A stretch of 64,000 bases of DNA from Rhizopus arrhizus (lineage: Eukaryota; Mucoromycota; Mucoromycetes; Mucorales; Rhizopodaceae). Under the pieces are notes generated by a model. That model made no database searches. It worked only from the letters and a program-made list of their open reading frames with translations, and was not told the origin of the DNA. Where the stretch lies: the NCBI GenBank assembly GCA_024220505.1, contig JAKZZE010000029.1:434001-498000 (forward strand), given 5' to 3'. How positions within the stretch are numbered: position 1 is the stretch's first letter; each line of letters opens with the position of its first letter. Position numbers and translations under genes: made by a program. This document shows positions 11,801 through 20,975 of this stretch, piece by piece.

Positions 11801-13006
11801 GTTACTGACTTTCCTTTACCTAGCATTCCCTACTGTAAGTATCTTTTACAATTGCAATCTGCTGCGCCCGATGACTTACCATCATCATACATTTGGCCAC
11901 TGTTGTTTCCCAGCTTTCGGTCTTCATATCTGTCTACTAAATCCTTGCATAGCTTTTCTACTTTATTCAAATCTATTGATTCAATTACCTCCTCTACTCT
12001 TGATGATATTGTACTTTCCCCTACCACTTATCTGTGCTTACCTTTGTCAATTATTATCTCTCCTTCTTGTACATCTTCTCCATTACCACATATTTTCTCT
12101 TCTCGTACTTTTAAAAAAATGATCGGTTCACACATCCTAAGGCTAGATCCAGTCAACCACCACCTTCGCTTCCGTCACTTCACATCTACCGAAATCTTTC
12201 ACTACTCTCGCACCAGCAAACAAGTCATAAACCTACTTTCGATTGGCACAATCCAACTGTGTTCGGCTCTCTCATCTATTTTGACTAACACCACACTCAA
12301 TAGCGCTTCCGCTCCTTTCAGTCTCTCTCCAATCATCTCCCGGATCTTCGGCTCCCCTTCGCTTTCTGCCATACCATCCAGACTGTTAGTACTCTCACCT
12401 AAGGCGTACAAATACCTTTACCGTCTCCATAACCCCGCTACTCTTCGGGCATCCCGTGATCATCCACCACGCCACTCCCTATCTCACGCTCCAATCCTTC
12501 CAGCTCGAGCTTGGCTAGCGTTATGGTCTGCTAAAATACCACACCTCTCGCGCACCATTTGGTACAAAATCCTCCATCGACGGATCCCTCACCTGGGCTT
12601 CCTCCACCATGTTGCTCCCGCCAAATATCCTATCAACATCTGTCCCCTCTGCTCCATCGAGCCTGACTCTCTGTTGCATTTCTTCTTCACCTGTCCGGCT
12701 GTTTCCGCTGTTTGGTCCATGGTAGCTCCAAAGTTTTTCGCGCCTCAATGGACCTCTCATATATACTTCTTCCTGAAAGACTACTCTTCCGCAGTCTTAT
12801 ATATGCGTCCAATGCCACCCCGAGACCTCTCCCTGACGGATGCTCCATCTCTCTCCTCCTTCCAACTAGTTGCTTGTGTCCTGCAAGCTATTTGGACTTG
12901 CCGATGGCAGTTCTTATTCCATGACACTCCTTTTACAGCCAACTATGTATTTACATGTGCCGAACGTCTTATAAACCGTTTTGATTCCATTTCTGCTCCT
13001 CGGTGA
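8825..13006 (+). CDS. LINE ORF2: AP endonuclease-reverse transcriptase
   Basis: 1,393 residues without interruption. The N-terminal exonuclease/endonuclease/phosphatase domain shows IGSLNCRH (about 47), TGDFNYHP (about 198) and, near 255-290, TIDYIFLS and WTDHALLS. The reverse transcriptase spans about 500-830, with SSPGMDGLPYEILK, KKGDLTTLRNWRPIALIN, QLGFMPGR, LLDQEKAYDRV, RGLRQGDPLSPLLFN and the catalytic ALAYADDV (about 790). A C-terminal zinc-finger of the zf-RVT type, CPLCSIEPDSLLHFFFTCP, lies near 1,272. The motif style matches L1/Tx1-like fungal LINEs more than Tad or R2 types. It nicks target DNA and copies element RNA there. All catalytic motifs are intact. Confidence 0.95.
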   Translation: MHMNNTNTMNYNQYDNITNLSSPNNSTNLSPRSTSHRSIPLQIGSLNCRHLLKTSAPSVTSSFIHYLRHQSFDILTLQDTNSSSLESQQQLDLQFQTNSSIWSKYCGIVSLNPALILSDQFVTTDGRFICCQVSHQSNFFEPFLLITLYAPPSASERREFFHRTLQLPLFSHIESFYNPFESDPQFTAPSGDFSQIIITGDFNYHPHSSRQLSRHSDTSSPTTAQSRWHQFVNTYLTECVHPSLDQTLPTFRRDNVSTTIDYIFLSQSLASHRTRSSVAFINSLWTDHALLSVSFKFGSSQHGKGFWRANPFLATNRFFIKRLKSTLDQFCSSVLDIHLPIEGPAPTSATSPQDLWDQVKQETKRIARSVGRRQASWRQNTLDSLQSQRNHLLTNPSSPDSLHPQLSSIEAKISHIQQDIADSKALKARKHWQEHGELSAGYLKRIIDRQFSSRYIEQLQHPDDPSRICKTPAELQDATVEFYRSLFTPSPIDQDSVDSLLETIPISDSITTNDADLLLEPFTLDDLLNATNRTPRRSSPGMDGLPYEILKLLFSHNGISRLVVQVFNDALLTGVFPPSWQTSCVSLLPKKGDLTTLRNWRPIALINTDAKVFTRLLNSRLMNTLETKICQHQLGFMPGRFIGENGRILQLAMTAASISRSSAVGMLLDQEKAYDRVHPDYLSQVLSRFGVPPQLNNSIMNLFFSTQVSINVNGFLTKPFQAQRGLRQGDPLSPLLFNLAFDPFLRLIDQDASFQGFNFAPPQFVEPPPPHPPYSNIPSASTPPAVKALAYADDVLVILSSFQDFDRLQAAISTYAAASNAHLNYNKTQAFSLSGATLPEWQQFLTDHHISTWHDAQSLSPLRYLGYPVYSSPQQRNVFMEQLITSISNACNIHSQRQLSIRGRATVLNSLILSRLWHVLRLVPLAKSQLSRIRSISSRFMNGGSFPRISYATLILPRTAGGVKLLDPESQYKALQWRWLLHLLQPLGIECTVTDFPLPSIPYCKYLLQLQSAAPDDLPSSYIWPLLFPSFRSSYLSTKSLHSFSTLFKSIDSITSSTLDDIVLSPTTYLCLPLSIIISPSCTSSPLPHIFSSRTFKKMIGSHILRLDPVNHHLRFRHFTSTEIFHYSRTSKQVINLLSIGTIQLCSALSSILTNTTLNSASAPFSLSPIISRIFGSPSLSAIPSRLLVLSPKAYKYLYRLHNPATLRASRDHPPRHSLSHAPILPARAWLALWSAKIPHLSRTIWYKILHRRIPHLGFLHHVAPAKYPINICPLCSIEPDSLLHFFFTCPAVSAVWSMVAPKFFAPQWTSHIYFFLKDYSSAVLYMRPMPPRDLSLTDAPSLSSFQLVACVLQAIWTCRWQFLFHDTPFTANYVFTCAERLINRFDSISAPR

Positions 13007-13033
13007 CAGTCTCTAGGATGTGTGACCTCTAAC

Positions 13034-13110
13034 AAAAAAAAAAAAAAAAAAAAAAAAAAAGAAAAAAGAAAAAAGAAAAAAGAAAAAAGAAAAAAGAAAA
13101 AAAAAAAAAA
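13034..13110 (+). repeat. Internal A-rich tract with GAAAAAA units in the LINE 3' region
   Basis: A run of 27 A followed by about five tandem GAAAAAA heptamers and more A. It follows the ORF2 stop by only 27 bp and lies about 140 bp before the real 3' tail. Confidence 0.9.
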
Positions 13111-13221
13111 TAATGATTGCCTGAAATTCTAATCTTTCACATTAATTATTACTATTCAACCCTCTTTCTCCTTCACTAATCCCATTCATATTTCAATTCT
13201 ATAACTCCGCTTCAATAAATT

Positions 13222-13245
13222 GGACACTCAATATGAGTGCTGTCC
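13222..13245 (+). other. Hairpin at the LINE 3' end
   Basis: GGACACTCA pairs with the following TGAG and TGTCC around a tiny ATA loop with a short bulge (alternatively CACTCA with TGAGTG). It sits just before the poly(A). 3' stem-loops are known RT recognition signals in some LINEs; the role here is inferred. Confidence 0.5.
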
Positions 13246-13265
13246 CCTAAAAAAAAAAAAAAAAA

Positions 13266-13281
13266 ATAGTACACCACCACT
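13266..13281 (+). repeat. LINE target-site duplication, 3' copy
   Basis: Second copy of ATAGTACACCACCACT, joined directly to the LINE poly(A), after which left-arm sequence resumes and again matches the right arm. Confidence 0.93.
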
Positions 13282-14660
13282 GACAAACCTTGGTTTGATT
13301 CTTTTGTTATATCGACTGCTTCGAAATATTGTCATTTCAGATGTTTGGATACTTTAATATACTAAATAATCTGTAAAACCTACTACATATAATGCTTTTC
13401 TTATTGCAGAAGCAATTAAAACCATTTGATACAGCAGCACAGCAAGGACTGGAGAGCTATGACAAAATGATACAATTGTCGATTGAAGTATTTAATTTAG
13501 AAAAGTATAATCTCACTAATATTGTATGATTTTCCGTATTAAACGACAGATTTGCTAAAGCAAGTTCTCAATAGGCTGTAATTAAAAATTAGTTCAATGT
13601 TTCAATGTATCCAGTTTGATAAATAATTAAGAATTGAACAGGAAAACCACATATTTAAAATGAAAAAAAGTACCTGGAGCTAAACCCTTTGATGAAATTC
13701 AACTTGTTACATAGAGCTTGAATCTCTTTGTCAATTTATATATATATATATATAGACAAGATTCAATTTTAATGTTTGGTTATATTGTGATCAGAAAATA
13801 GGTTCAATACAGAGCTAAATGTTCACAATACATCCTCATCTAATTAAAAAGTAATGATTCAATGAATTTTGACTTTCTCGTAAATTGAGGCTCAGTAAAA
13901 TATTTTAATGACTTATAGTCAAGCGTTTTTTATGCCCACAAAGCATATAACAAATGGATCATTTGGTGTATCAAAAATTATTTCTCAATAGGGAAAATAT
14001 TACATAAACAAATGATTGGCCATTATTGCTTGATGTGATAAATGGGAAAATAGTTGATGTTGTCATTTGAAAGAATTAAAATTCGATTGAAATAAGCATT
14101 TCTATATTACGTCACTTAAGGAAATTAGAGAAGACGATCACAGTTTAGATTCAAGGAGAAAGAGAGGAGAGTAATGCAAGAAGTGAGGGAAAAACAAGAA
14201 GCAAAAATAGTTAGAAGATAAACTATGGAGTCAAACCAAATATAAAATATGTAAATACCATTCATTTTAAATAAAATAAGAATAATCTCCGAGTATTCCC
14301 AAAGCTCATTGCTATAAGTTTGGTCAAACGAAAGATCTTTTATAGTCAAGGAATAATTAGGAGTACAATTTAATTTTATGATAACAAATTAACTAAGTTC
14401 CCCTGAAACAACCATCAGTGCCTGATGTATACTTAACCTGCATTAAGCAAAGCATGCACCTTGCAAATCTACACATCTAAGTATGCAAACTGATTCTGAA
14501 TTCACACCTTGTTTCTATAATACATTAATCTTACTCGACTCCCTATTTGTATCATACGAAAGCGTAATGCGCGTTTTGTATAAATATAACCTTTGAAAAA
14601 AAAAAGGGAATTAAAAAAAAAAAACTACTTTAAACCACTATAGGGGTCCATTATTCTCCT

Positions 14661-15161
14661 ATGCTTCATTCTATAAAGCTTATTTTAATTACAGTATTAT
14701 TGGTCCTCATTAATATTTGTTTATGCGAGGATATTTTGAGACAAAATGGCGCAGTACTGAATGTTGGCACTTGGTTTTACTGGTCTGATTTAGCTGGAAA
14801 CTTTTTTAATGCAAATTACAGAGATCTTGTTGGAAGTTATGGTGGATCAAGATTGGCCTTATGCACTAGTGCAACCACATGTGCTATGGGTGGAGCAGCG
14901 CAGTATGATACAAATTATTACATACTGGCAGAAAGCGACGACTGTGTATCAAACCACATAGGTGCTCCAAGTTCAATTGTAGGATTTGGTGTTTCTTGTA
15001 TTCGAAATTATGGTGCTCAGTTTGCGATCTTTAAATTTAAGGATCTTGTATGTTTAAAATATTCAAATTCTTATATTAAGGGTAGAAATCAGATAAATCC
15101 AATAGGCACGAAATATGAAACAACAAAGAGACCCACATGCTTGCCTTTCCTGATTCATTAA
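14661..15161 (+). CDS. Small secreted six-cysteine protein, copy in the left arm
   Basis: 166 residues. A clear signal peptide (basic K at 6, hydrophobic ILITVLLVLINICLC, likely cleavage before or near ED at 22-24) is followed by a mature part with six cysteines (LCTSATTC, DDC, SC, VC, TC), suggesting three disulfides. The first mature segment, ending in WFYWSDLAGNFFN, is aromatic-rich. There are no further membrane helices. A TATAAATATA element lies about 80 bp upstream (near 14578-14588). I do not recognise the family; a small beta-sandwich (crystallin-like) fold is possible but unsupported. The copy at 22483-22983 encodes an identical protein. The intact frame, signal peptide and duplication argue that it is a real gene. 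Confidence 0.7.
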   Translation: MLHSIKLILITVLLVLINICLCEDILRQNGAVLNVGTWFYWSDLAGNFFNANYRDLVGSYGGSRLALCTSATTCAMGGAAQYDTNYYILAESDDCVSNHIGAPSSIVGFGVSCIRNYGAQFAIFKFKDLVCLKYSNSYIKGRNQINPIGTKYETTKRPTCLPFLIH

Positions 15162-15908
15162 TAAACTATTTGGTTTTAAACTATGAAGATATAAAATAAA
15201 GTAAACAAGCTTTTGAATACACAAAGAAAAATAATTTTGTCTTGTTCTATCTTTTGAAATTTGGCTTTTATTTTTCTTCTGAAATTTATCTCAAGATCTG
15301 CTGTAAATATTTTGGTATATCTGATCGCTCGTGGATAAAAGTATCAAATCTGAATTTGTACAAATTTGACGTGGTTAAAAAAAAAAACTTATCTTTAGTC
15401 TATGAATAATATGGCAGCAATACAAGAACATAAGTCTTTGACTGCTTGGTATTGATTGTTGGGCATTTATTCAAGATAGACAAGTTGATGTAGCTTTCTG
15501 TTAACACTTTTGTGTTATATAGACTATTTTTGATTTATACGTTATTCTATGTGTTTTTTCCATTTCTTTCGTTCACATCCTTATTTGGTTACATTGGGCT
15601 TGTAAGTCTAAAATATAAGTTATTTTATCATGTTGACATTCCTTTGTGAACTTGTAGGCCTATTACGTTAGATATCAACACACATTTTAGTCTATCAATT
15701 AACCCAACAAGAAAATAATGTCCTCAAAAACATTGTGTAAAATCCATTATGCGCTTGACACATAATAGCTGATCTTTTCGACTTTTTGCTTCCTTTGAAA
15801 AGCCCTATGACTAACATCAGCTTAGAAGATGGTAAAAAGAATATATTTCTTTATCACTGTTTCCAAAAAGCTATATTATTACAAAAGCTTGTTTATATCA
15901 ACCATTTA

Positions 15909-15910
<2 letters not shown>

Positions 15911-15950
<40 letters not shown>
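15911..15950. repeat. 40-nt poly(T) tract in the left arm
   Basis: Counterpart of the 42-nt A run at 21692-21733 in the right arm. Confidence 0.85.
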
Positions 15951-15956
<6 letters not shown>

Positions 15957-16768
15957 CTATTTTGCTTTCAAAGAAAATATAAAAGAGACAGACTCAGGAA
16001 TCATATTAAAAGTGAGATTATCAGTAATATATCAATTGTATAATATATTAAAAAGGCTTGTGTGTTTACTCATTTATTAACAGAATAATCAAATCATCTG
16101 TCTTTGCTACGAAAGCATGACTCTTTTGTTAAAATTGAGTAGTAAAGAAATGAAAAGCATTTGTCCATGACATAAAAACAAAAGAATGTTAGCTGAACAA
16201 GCCATTTGGTTTTTACAATGAAAAATTATTTTATTGTGACAATTGTTTTTCAAGTTCATTTTGATAATCTATACAAAGCAAATTTGTTAACGAGATGAAG
16301 AGAAAACCCCAAGATATTTTAAACAGACATACTTTGACTTTTAGTTACAACAGACTCATTGTCTTTAGCAAGAAAAAATATATTTGATGAGGGCACTTGT
16401 CGTTCATATATTTTCTAATTTGCAACCAAATGAATTGCTTGAAAGAAACTTTATAAAAATAGTAACTTACAGCATTTGATTTTAGATGAGTTAATTCTGC
16501 ATTAAGTACTTTTGCTTCTTGAATCTTTTTAAAACATAAAGTAACTGACTCCATACATATTTTAGCATTACCATATGTTTACCTGTCTATGTAAAATCTC
16601 TTTATTATGAAACATTTTTATTTGCAAAAAAGAAAGAGAAAATAACGGCTGAGGCTAAGAAGGTTTAATGTATACTATCTGCAAATACCTCCATAGTATT
16701 CCATTTTTCAAAGAGTACGAGGGGCTTTTTTTGTGGATCGAATACAAGGATATCCTATAATGCAACTA

Positions 16769-17340
16769 CATTTGTGTTGTATAGACGGATAAAAAATTAA
16801 GTTAATAACTGAATGCATCCTGGTTATTGTATAAAAATACCTATACTTTTCTCGCAACCAATTGATATTGTATGTTTATATAAGCAACTTGAGCAAACGT
16901 TTCCTTTTTTCCTTTTTCCTCACTCGATTCATGATCACTAATAAGCTCACAAGTCTTTTTAGCATAAAGTATCAAATAACACACCTTGAATTATTTATAT
17001 TATAGTAATCAAAAGGACAGCAAACAACCAAACAACTCATAAAGAATATATACATGCGTTTCAGGATATTGATAAAGCAGAACTAATTCAAAAAGTACAT
17101 ATTGAGCAGTAGATTTGTATTAGAGGGTATTATGTGACTGAGAGAGCACTTAACTCTGCTAAAAAGTTTACAAAAAAAGAAAATATGAGCTTAATATATA
17201 ATTTTGTTATAAAATCATTTATTTGACGCATTCTAAAAAACACAGTTAAAGTGAGATCAATTATATTAATATAACCGGTAGTTAGCAAAACGACTGTCAA
17301 TATGCTTTATAAAGTAGTTTTTTGTAGCTAAATTTTTATA
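16769..17340. other. Start of the inverted-repeat spacer, no feature recognised
   Basis: Unique AT-rich sequence immediately after the left arm ends. No coding sequence was recognised. The homology between the arms ends abruptly at 16768 without an obvious target duplication. Confidence 0.5.
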
Positions 17341-17347
17341 GGGCATT

Positions 17348-18177
17348 TTGTCTGGCAATGGTGTGTATTTTAAGAGTGTCCAGTTTGAAGGCATTTTCAA
17401 ATGGGTTAATATTAGACTGTATTATGCCTCATCTAGTATCTGTAAACAAATAGATGTGATGAACAGTTTTATGATGTCCTTGTCTACTGTATTCAAAAGT
17501 GTTAAATTGCCCAGAAGAACAGCCAAGAAGGATTTCTGACTACAGTGCGATAATCATATTATAAAATGCTCGCGCTGCTCTAAAATTTCTCTTTTTGATT
17601 TCATGGAATGGTTCCAGTGGCCTTTCAAATGATGTTTTGATGAAATTTGCCAGAAATATGCTTTGAATCAAAGTATAAATTGGCATAGTACAAGAATTAA
17701 AAATACAAGTGTGTTTCTTGTTGAGACTAAAGTCATTCATATGAATGGCCTCAGGAAAAGCAAAGTTAGATCATTACTACAAGTTTAAAACTTACGCTAT
17801 CCTTGCTCCATTCAAGAATATGTTTTGTTATTGGACCTATTGGCTCTATATTAAAGCTTATGGCTACAAAGCTCATTTGGAGAAGTCTTTTAAAGAAAAT
17901 TTCTGATCATATGTCTTTAAGGCAAATGTGGAAGTATTAAATACAGTAACGAAATTACTTACTACCGAGCTGTGCTAAGCTTTACACAATAGTTGCAAGA
18001 GAAAAATATCAAAACAAAAAAATGCTTAGATATAAAGCGACAAAAACTTAAGTCTCATCTGATAGAGAGCTTGTCTCGTATTTCAAGCAACTATTAAAGC
18101 GGATTCTAAACGTCTATTCCTGCTTTTAGTAAAAGAAATGGGTGTTCATGCTTGGATTTTAAAGACTCAGGTATAAA
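17348..18177 (+). pseudogene. Decayed coding-like fragments in the spacer, unrecognised
   Basis: Fragments with protein-like composition in one orientation but with stops and frame changes: an open stretch at 17348-17539 and another around 18070-18170 (FQATIKADSKRLFLLLVKEM), the latter followed by a plausible GTATAA donor and a TTGCAG acceptor near 18227. They may be remnants of a mobile-element gene. I could not name the family. Confidence 0.25.
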
Positions 18178-18303
18178 TAATTAAAACGTAACACACGAAT
18201 TCTTTAAATAATCATCTATTGCAGCAGCCACACCTCGATAAACATTGATTTATCAATTAACTTATTCGCAGATACATACTTTTACTGATAACTATATATA
18301 TAG

Positions 18304-18557
18304 AATGTTATCCTCTTCATCTATCAACGTTTCTCAATACCTTTTTGCTCAATTGAGGGCTCTTGAATATGCTAATGAACATTTGGTCAATATCTCAGTT
18401 TGCAGACAAAATCGAATTTGACGCTTGATATTCCAAGGTTTGCTATTCATCATGCCAGTTGGATCAAACGTCAGATTCATGTTAACAAGAGACCTGCTAC
18501 TGCTATTTCCTATATGTCCAAAGAGGCATTGGATGCTTGTTTTTTGTCGAAGTAGAC
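18304..18557 (+). pseudogene. Second decayed coding block in the spacer
   Basis: An ATG-initiated piece (MLSSSSINVSQYLFAQLRAL, from 18304) is followed after a one-base frame change near 18400 by a conserved-looking block ending SYMSKEALDACFLSK and a stop at 18557. The H-W-x-K-R-Q-I-H-V pattern followed by YMSKE is faintly reminiscent of replication-initiator proteins, but this is only an impression. Confidence 0.25.
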
Positions 18558-18952
18558 ACGATCCTTCATATCTGAGCACAGTAAAACAAAAATATTAAAG
18601 AAGCAGCCAACATATTAGTATCAGAAGGCTTACCTTCTGATGAAGCATCTGAATCAAATGAAGCAACTACTAAAAAAAAAGGAAAATAACAAAGAAAAGG
18701 CGTAAGTTTTATCTGACATGAGTACAAGACAGAAGTATGAGAGTAACAAAGAAGCCCTCTAGTAAGTTTTTTTTAAGTTGTTAAAAAAATTGTGGCTGCT
18801 ACAATATATGGTTGTTTAAAGAGATTCATACCAAGCAGGAAAGGAGCATCCCAAAATAAGTCAAACAGCGTACTGGCAAGCTGTTGTAAAATGTAACTAA
18901 AGCGAGATATGGATCCATTGATGTGACATATCTTTTTTATTATTATTTAGAG

Positions 18953-19732
18953 CGAAGCTTCTACTACATCGACTGACTCTGATCGTCCATTGCTTCACTT
19001 GAATTTCAATGACCAAGGGCCCTCGCCTCTTCTCCATAGCGACCATATTACGAACGTAAGGATGAAGAACAGTTCACAAAAAATGAGAACAGCTCACCTC
19101 TGATGGCATCCCTGACTTTTTATTAGATAGGAGGTTCGAACGACAGTCATGCTCTCGAATGTACTCCCATTTCAGATCAGCCACCTTCGTCACCTTTGCC
19201 CACTGTCCTAAATGAAGAGCAAATAAGCATCTGAGCATTGTATTGAGGGACGTATGTATATTTGTGTCTGACTACTGTTTATTTTTGTACAGGATACCGT
19301 GACACCTGTTGCGTAAAAGGTATGCGCGTATTCCTTCCGTTCATTTTTGACGAATCTTTGATTACCATATTTTTTTTTGGAAAGTGATGACGTTTTTATT
19401 CCTCTACTCCTCAATGACGATGATGATGAAAATTTGTTGAATAGCTTATCAACTGTTGATGATACTCCCACGAGGTTGATGCGTTCGACTGTAGAGACTA
19501 CCACTGTGTCCGATGATTATGTCGAAAGCAGAGCAAAGGTAAGCAAATTACTATCTGGCTAGGTAATGAGTTGAAAAAACTTTTTTTAGTGGATATTGAG
19601 AATACAAGACTTGGAATTTGATGTGTTGAGCTACCTATTCATGTGCCGAAACAAGTCTATCATTATGGATCGCGAGAAGACACACAAGGAACAAAGTATA
19701 TCTCGGTTACTGCAAGTTCTAAGTTCAGGAAT

Positions 19733-19767
<35 letters not shown>

Positions 19768-20182
19768 TTGATTTTTTTTAGATCCATGTCCCATATCTAC
19801 TTTTTTGGGACAGAACAATCGCAATCTTGCGTGTCACGTTTGAATGAAGAAGCAGACGAAATTTATGAGCATCTATCTCAAGAATACCAGGAAGAAGTCA
19901 GTCTCTCGAATGACTTGCTGTCTTGGGCTACTGACATTTCCAAGAATGACAAGTAGGTTTTTCTTTCTTTTTTTTCTAAAGAAAAAGAAATCCAACCGTG
20001 ACGAAATTAAGCAGAGTTTACTCCAAGGTGGAATTCTACAAAAGGCTGCTTTGACTAAGGATATTCTGCTTGTGAATGGCATGGGCATTTTATTTGATTT
20101 AAATACGAATATGCAACACATGAAACGGGTGCCGAGAAACATCGAAGACACTTTTGTTCATGAATACATATCCCCTTTTGGT
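18953..20182 (+). CDS. Unrecognised multi-exon gene (or recent relic) in the spacer
   Basis: A series of open blocks bounded by good splice signals, all on the plus strand: about 18953-19056 (ends at GTAAGG), 19127-19243, 19384-19539 (acidic, FIPLLLNDDDDENLLNSLS; ends AAAG then GTAAGC), 19590-19733 (begins WILRIQDLEFDVLSYLF), 19781-19952 (predicted coiled coil, LNEEADEIYEHLSQEY) and about 19987-20182 (QSLLQGGILQKAALTKDILL). The last three blocks join in frame or nearly so. The second block reaches a stop, and a 31-A run (19735-19765) and a 52-T run (20184-20235) interrupt the locus, so the structure is uncertain and the gene may be decaying. No domain was recognised. Confidence 0.4.
19735..19765. 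repeat. 31-nt poly(A) tract
   Basis: Homopolymer run inside the presumed intron of the unrecognised spacer gene. Confidence 0.8.

Positions 20183-20183
<1 letters not shown>

Positions 20184-20235
<52 letters not shown>
20184..20235. repeat. 52-nt poly(T) tract
   Basis: Longest homopolymer in the window, directly after the last coding-like block of the spacer gene. Confidence 0.85.
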
Positions 20236-20236
<1 letters not shown>

Positions 20237-20513
20237 TTGATTCCCCGCTTCCTCTTTGATTCATTCCATGAATCGTTTTTTAACTTCATTTTGTTGAGTT
20301 GGACTGCTCATTTCAGAAACTCTGCCTGACAACCGAGAGAAATAAAACGAAATGATATGCTTTTTTTTTGTTGCTTACCTGCTGATTTTTATCATTACAT
20401 TATAAGGTTGTTTGTGGCCATCACATGGATATTTTGTTTCGACATTTATCCTAGCACTTGTAAGAATGTGAAACAAAACATTTGAAATGACTTTTGTCAA
20501 CGTTTTTGCAGGC

Positions 20514-20975
20514 TTATGTGATTCTTTTTGATAAAGCGTCTTCTCGCAAAAATCTATGACGCTTAACCTTGCTCTTTGCCACTGCCCAGAGCTGTTCTAT
20601 TGGGTTAATCTCAGGAGAGTAAGTAGGAATATACACGCATTTATAACTTCAATACTCAATATACTTCTTTATGTTCTCATGCATGTGAATAGGTGCACTA
20701 TCCATCACTATATAATGACCTTTCATATGCGAATGCTTGTCCATTTAATCAAGAGTCATTTTTAAGAAGCTAATGTAGTGACCTGTTACAATTCCTGAAC
20801 TTACATATCCATCAGCCTTTCTCTTCTTAGCAGGCCGTGGTTTTTTTTTGCGCTGGCTGCGTATAGCGCCTAATATAGTTGCATTATAGGATATCCTTGT
20901 ATTCGATCCACAAAAAAGCCCCTCGTACTCTTTGAAAAATGGAATACTATGGAGGTATTTGCAGATAGTATACAT
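20514..20975 (-). pseudogene. IS630/Tc1-type DDE transposase relic, crossing the right arm's inner boundary
   Basis: The C-terminal half of a DDE_3-type transposase is readable in one frame with two in-frame stops: NATILGAI, KKKPRPAKKRKADGYVSSG, then KGHYIVMDSAPIHMHENIKK (second catalytic Asp) and PTYSPEINPIEQLWAVAKSK (catalytic Glu), ending at a stop at 20514. The part from 20876 upward lies in the right arm and has a counterpart at the end of the left arm, where the reading breaks off at 16768. The duplication breakpoint therefore fell inside this transposase. The element's own terminal repeats were not found. Confidence 0.72.

Larger units (their letters stand above)
7377..13265 (+). mobile_element. 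Non-LTR retrotransposon (LINE, L1/Tx1-like), 5.9 kb, apparently full coding capacity
   Basis: Bounded by a 16-bp target-site duplication and ending in about 17 A residues. It has two long ORFs: a gag-like ORF1 with zinc knuckles and an ORF2 with AP endonuclease, reverse transcriptase and a C-terminal zinc finger. The element is GC-richer than the surrounding arms and biased to C-ending codons, unlike the host genes. After ORF2 there is an A-rich tract (13034-13110) and then about 140 bp of 3' sequence with a terminal hairpin before the tail. Both ORFs lack stops or frameshifts, so the insertion is recent. Confidence 0.95.
6456..16768 (+). repeat. Left arm of a ~4.4-kb inverted repeat (interrupted by a LINE)
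   Basis: Without the 5.9-kb LINE insertion the arm is about 4,408 bp and matches the reverse complement of 20876-25285 almost base for base. Segment lengths agree to within two bases: 905 against 907 bp outside the insertion point, 3,487 against 3,487 bp inside it. Differences seen are a G/A change near the outer end (6479), homopolymer length changes (39 against 41 in the run at 7186-7224; 40 against 42 in the run at 15911-15950) and a 7-against-6 T run near 16727. The arm contains one copy of the secreted-protein gene and, at its inner end, a truncated piece of transposase-like sequence. Confidence 0.93.

Noticed and set aside
13034..13110. Tandem GAAAAAA units considered as a repeat array of CRISPR kind
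   Set aside because: Simple A-rich microsatellite inside a LINE 3' region; no spacers, and the host is eukaryotic.
14125..14349. 74-residue ORF in the left arm (and its twin at 23295-23519)
   Set aside because: Hydrophobic low-complexity translation with no signal; it recurs only because the arms are duplicated.
16345..16554. 69-residue ORF near the arm's inner end (twin at 21089-21298)
   Set aside because: No domain, poor composition; duplicated only through the inverted repeat.
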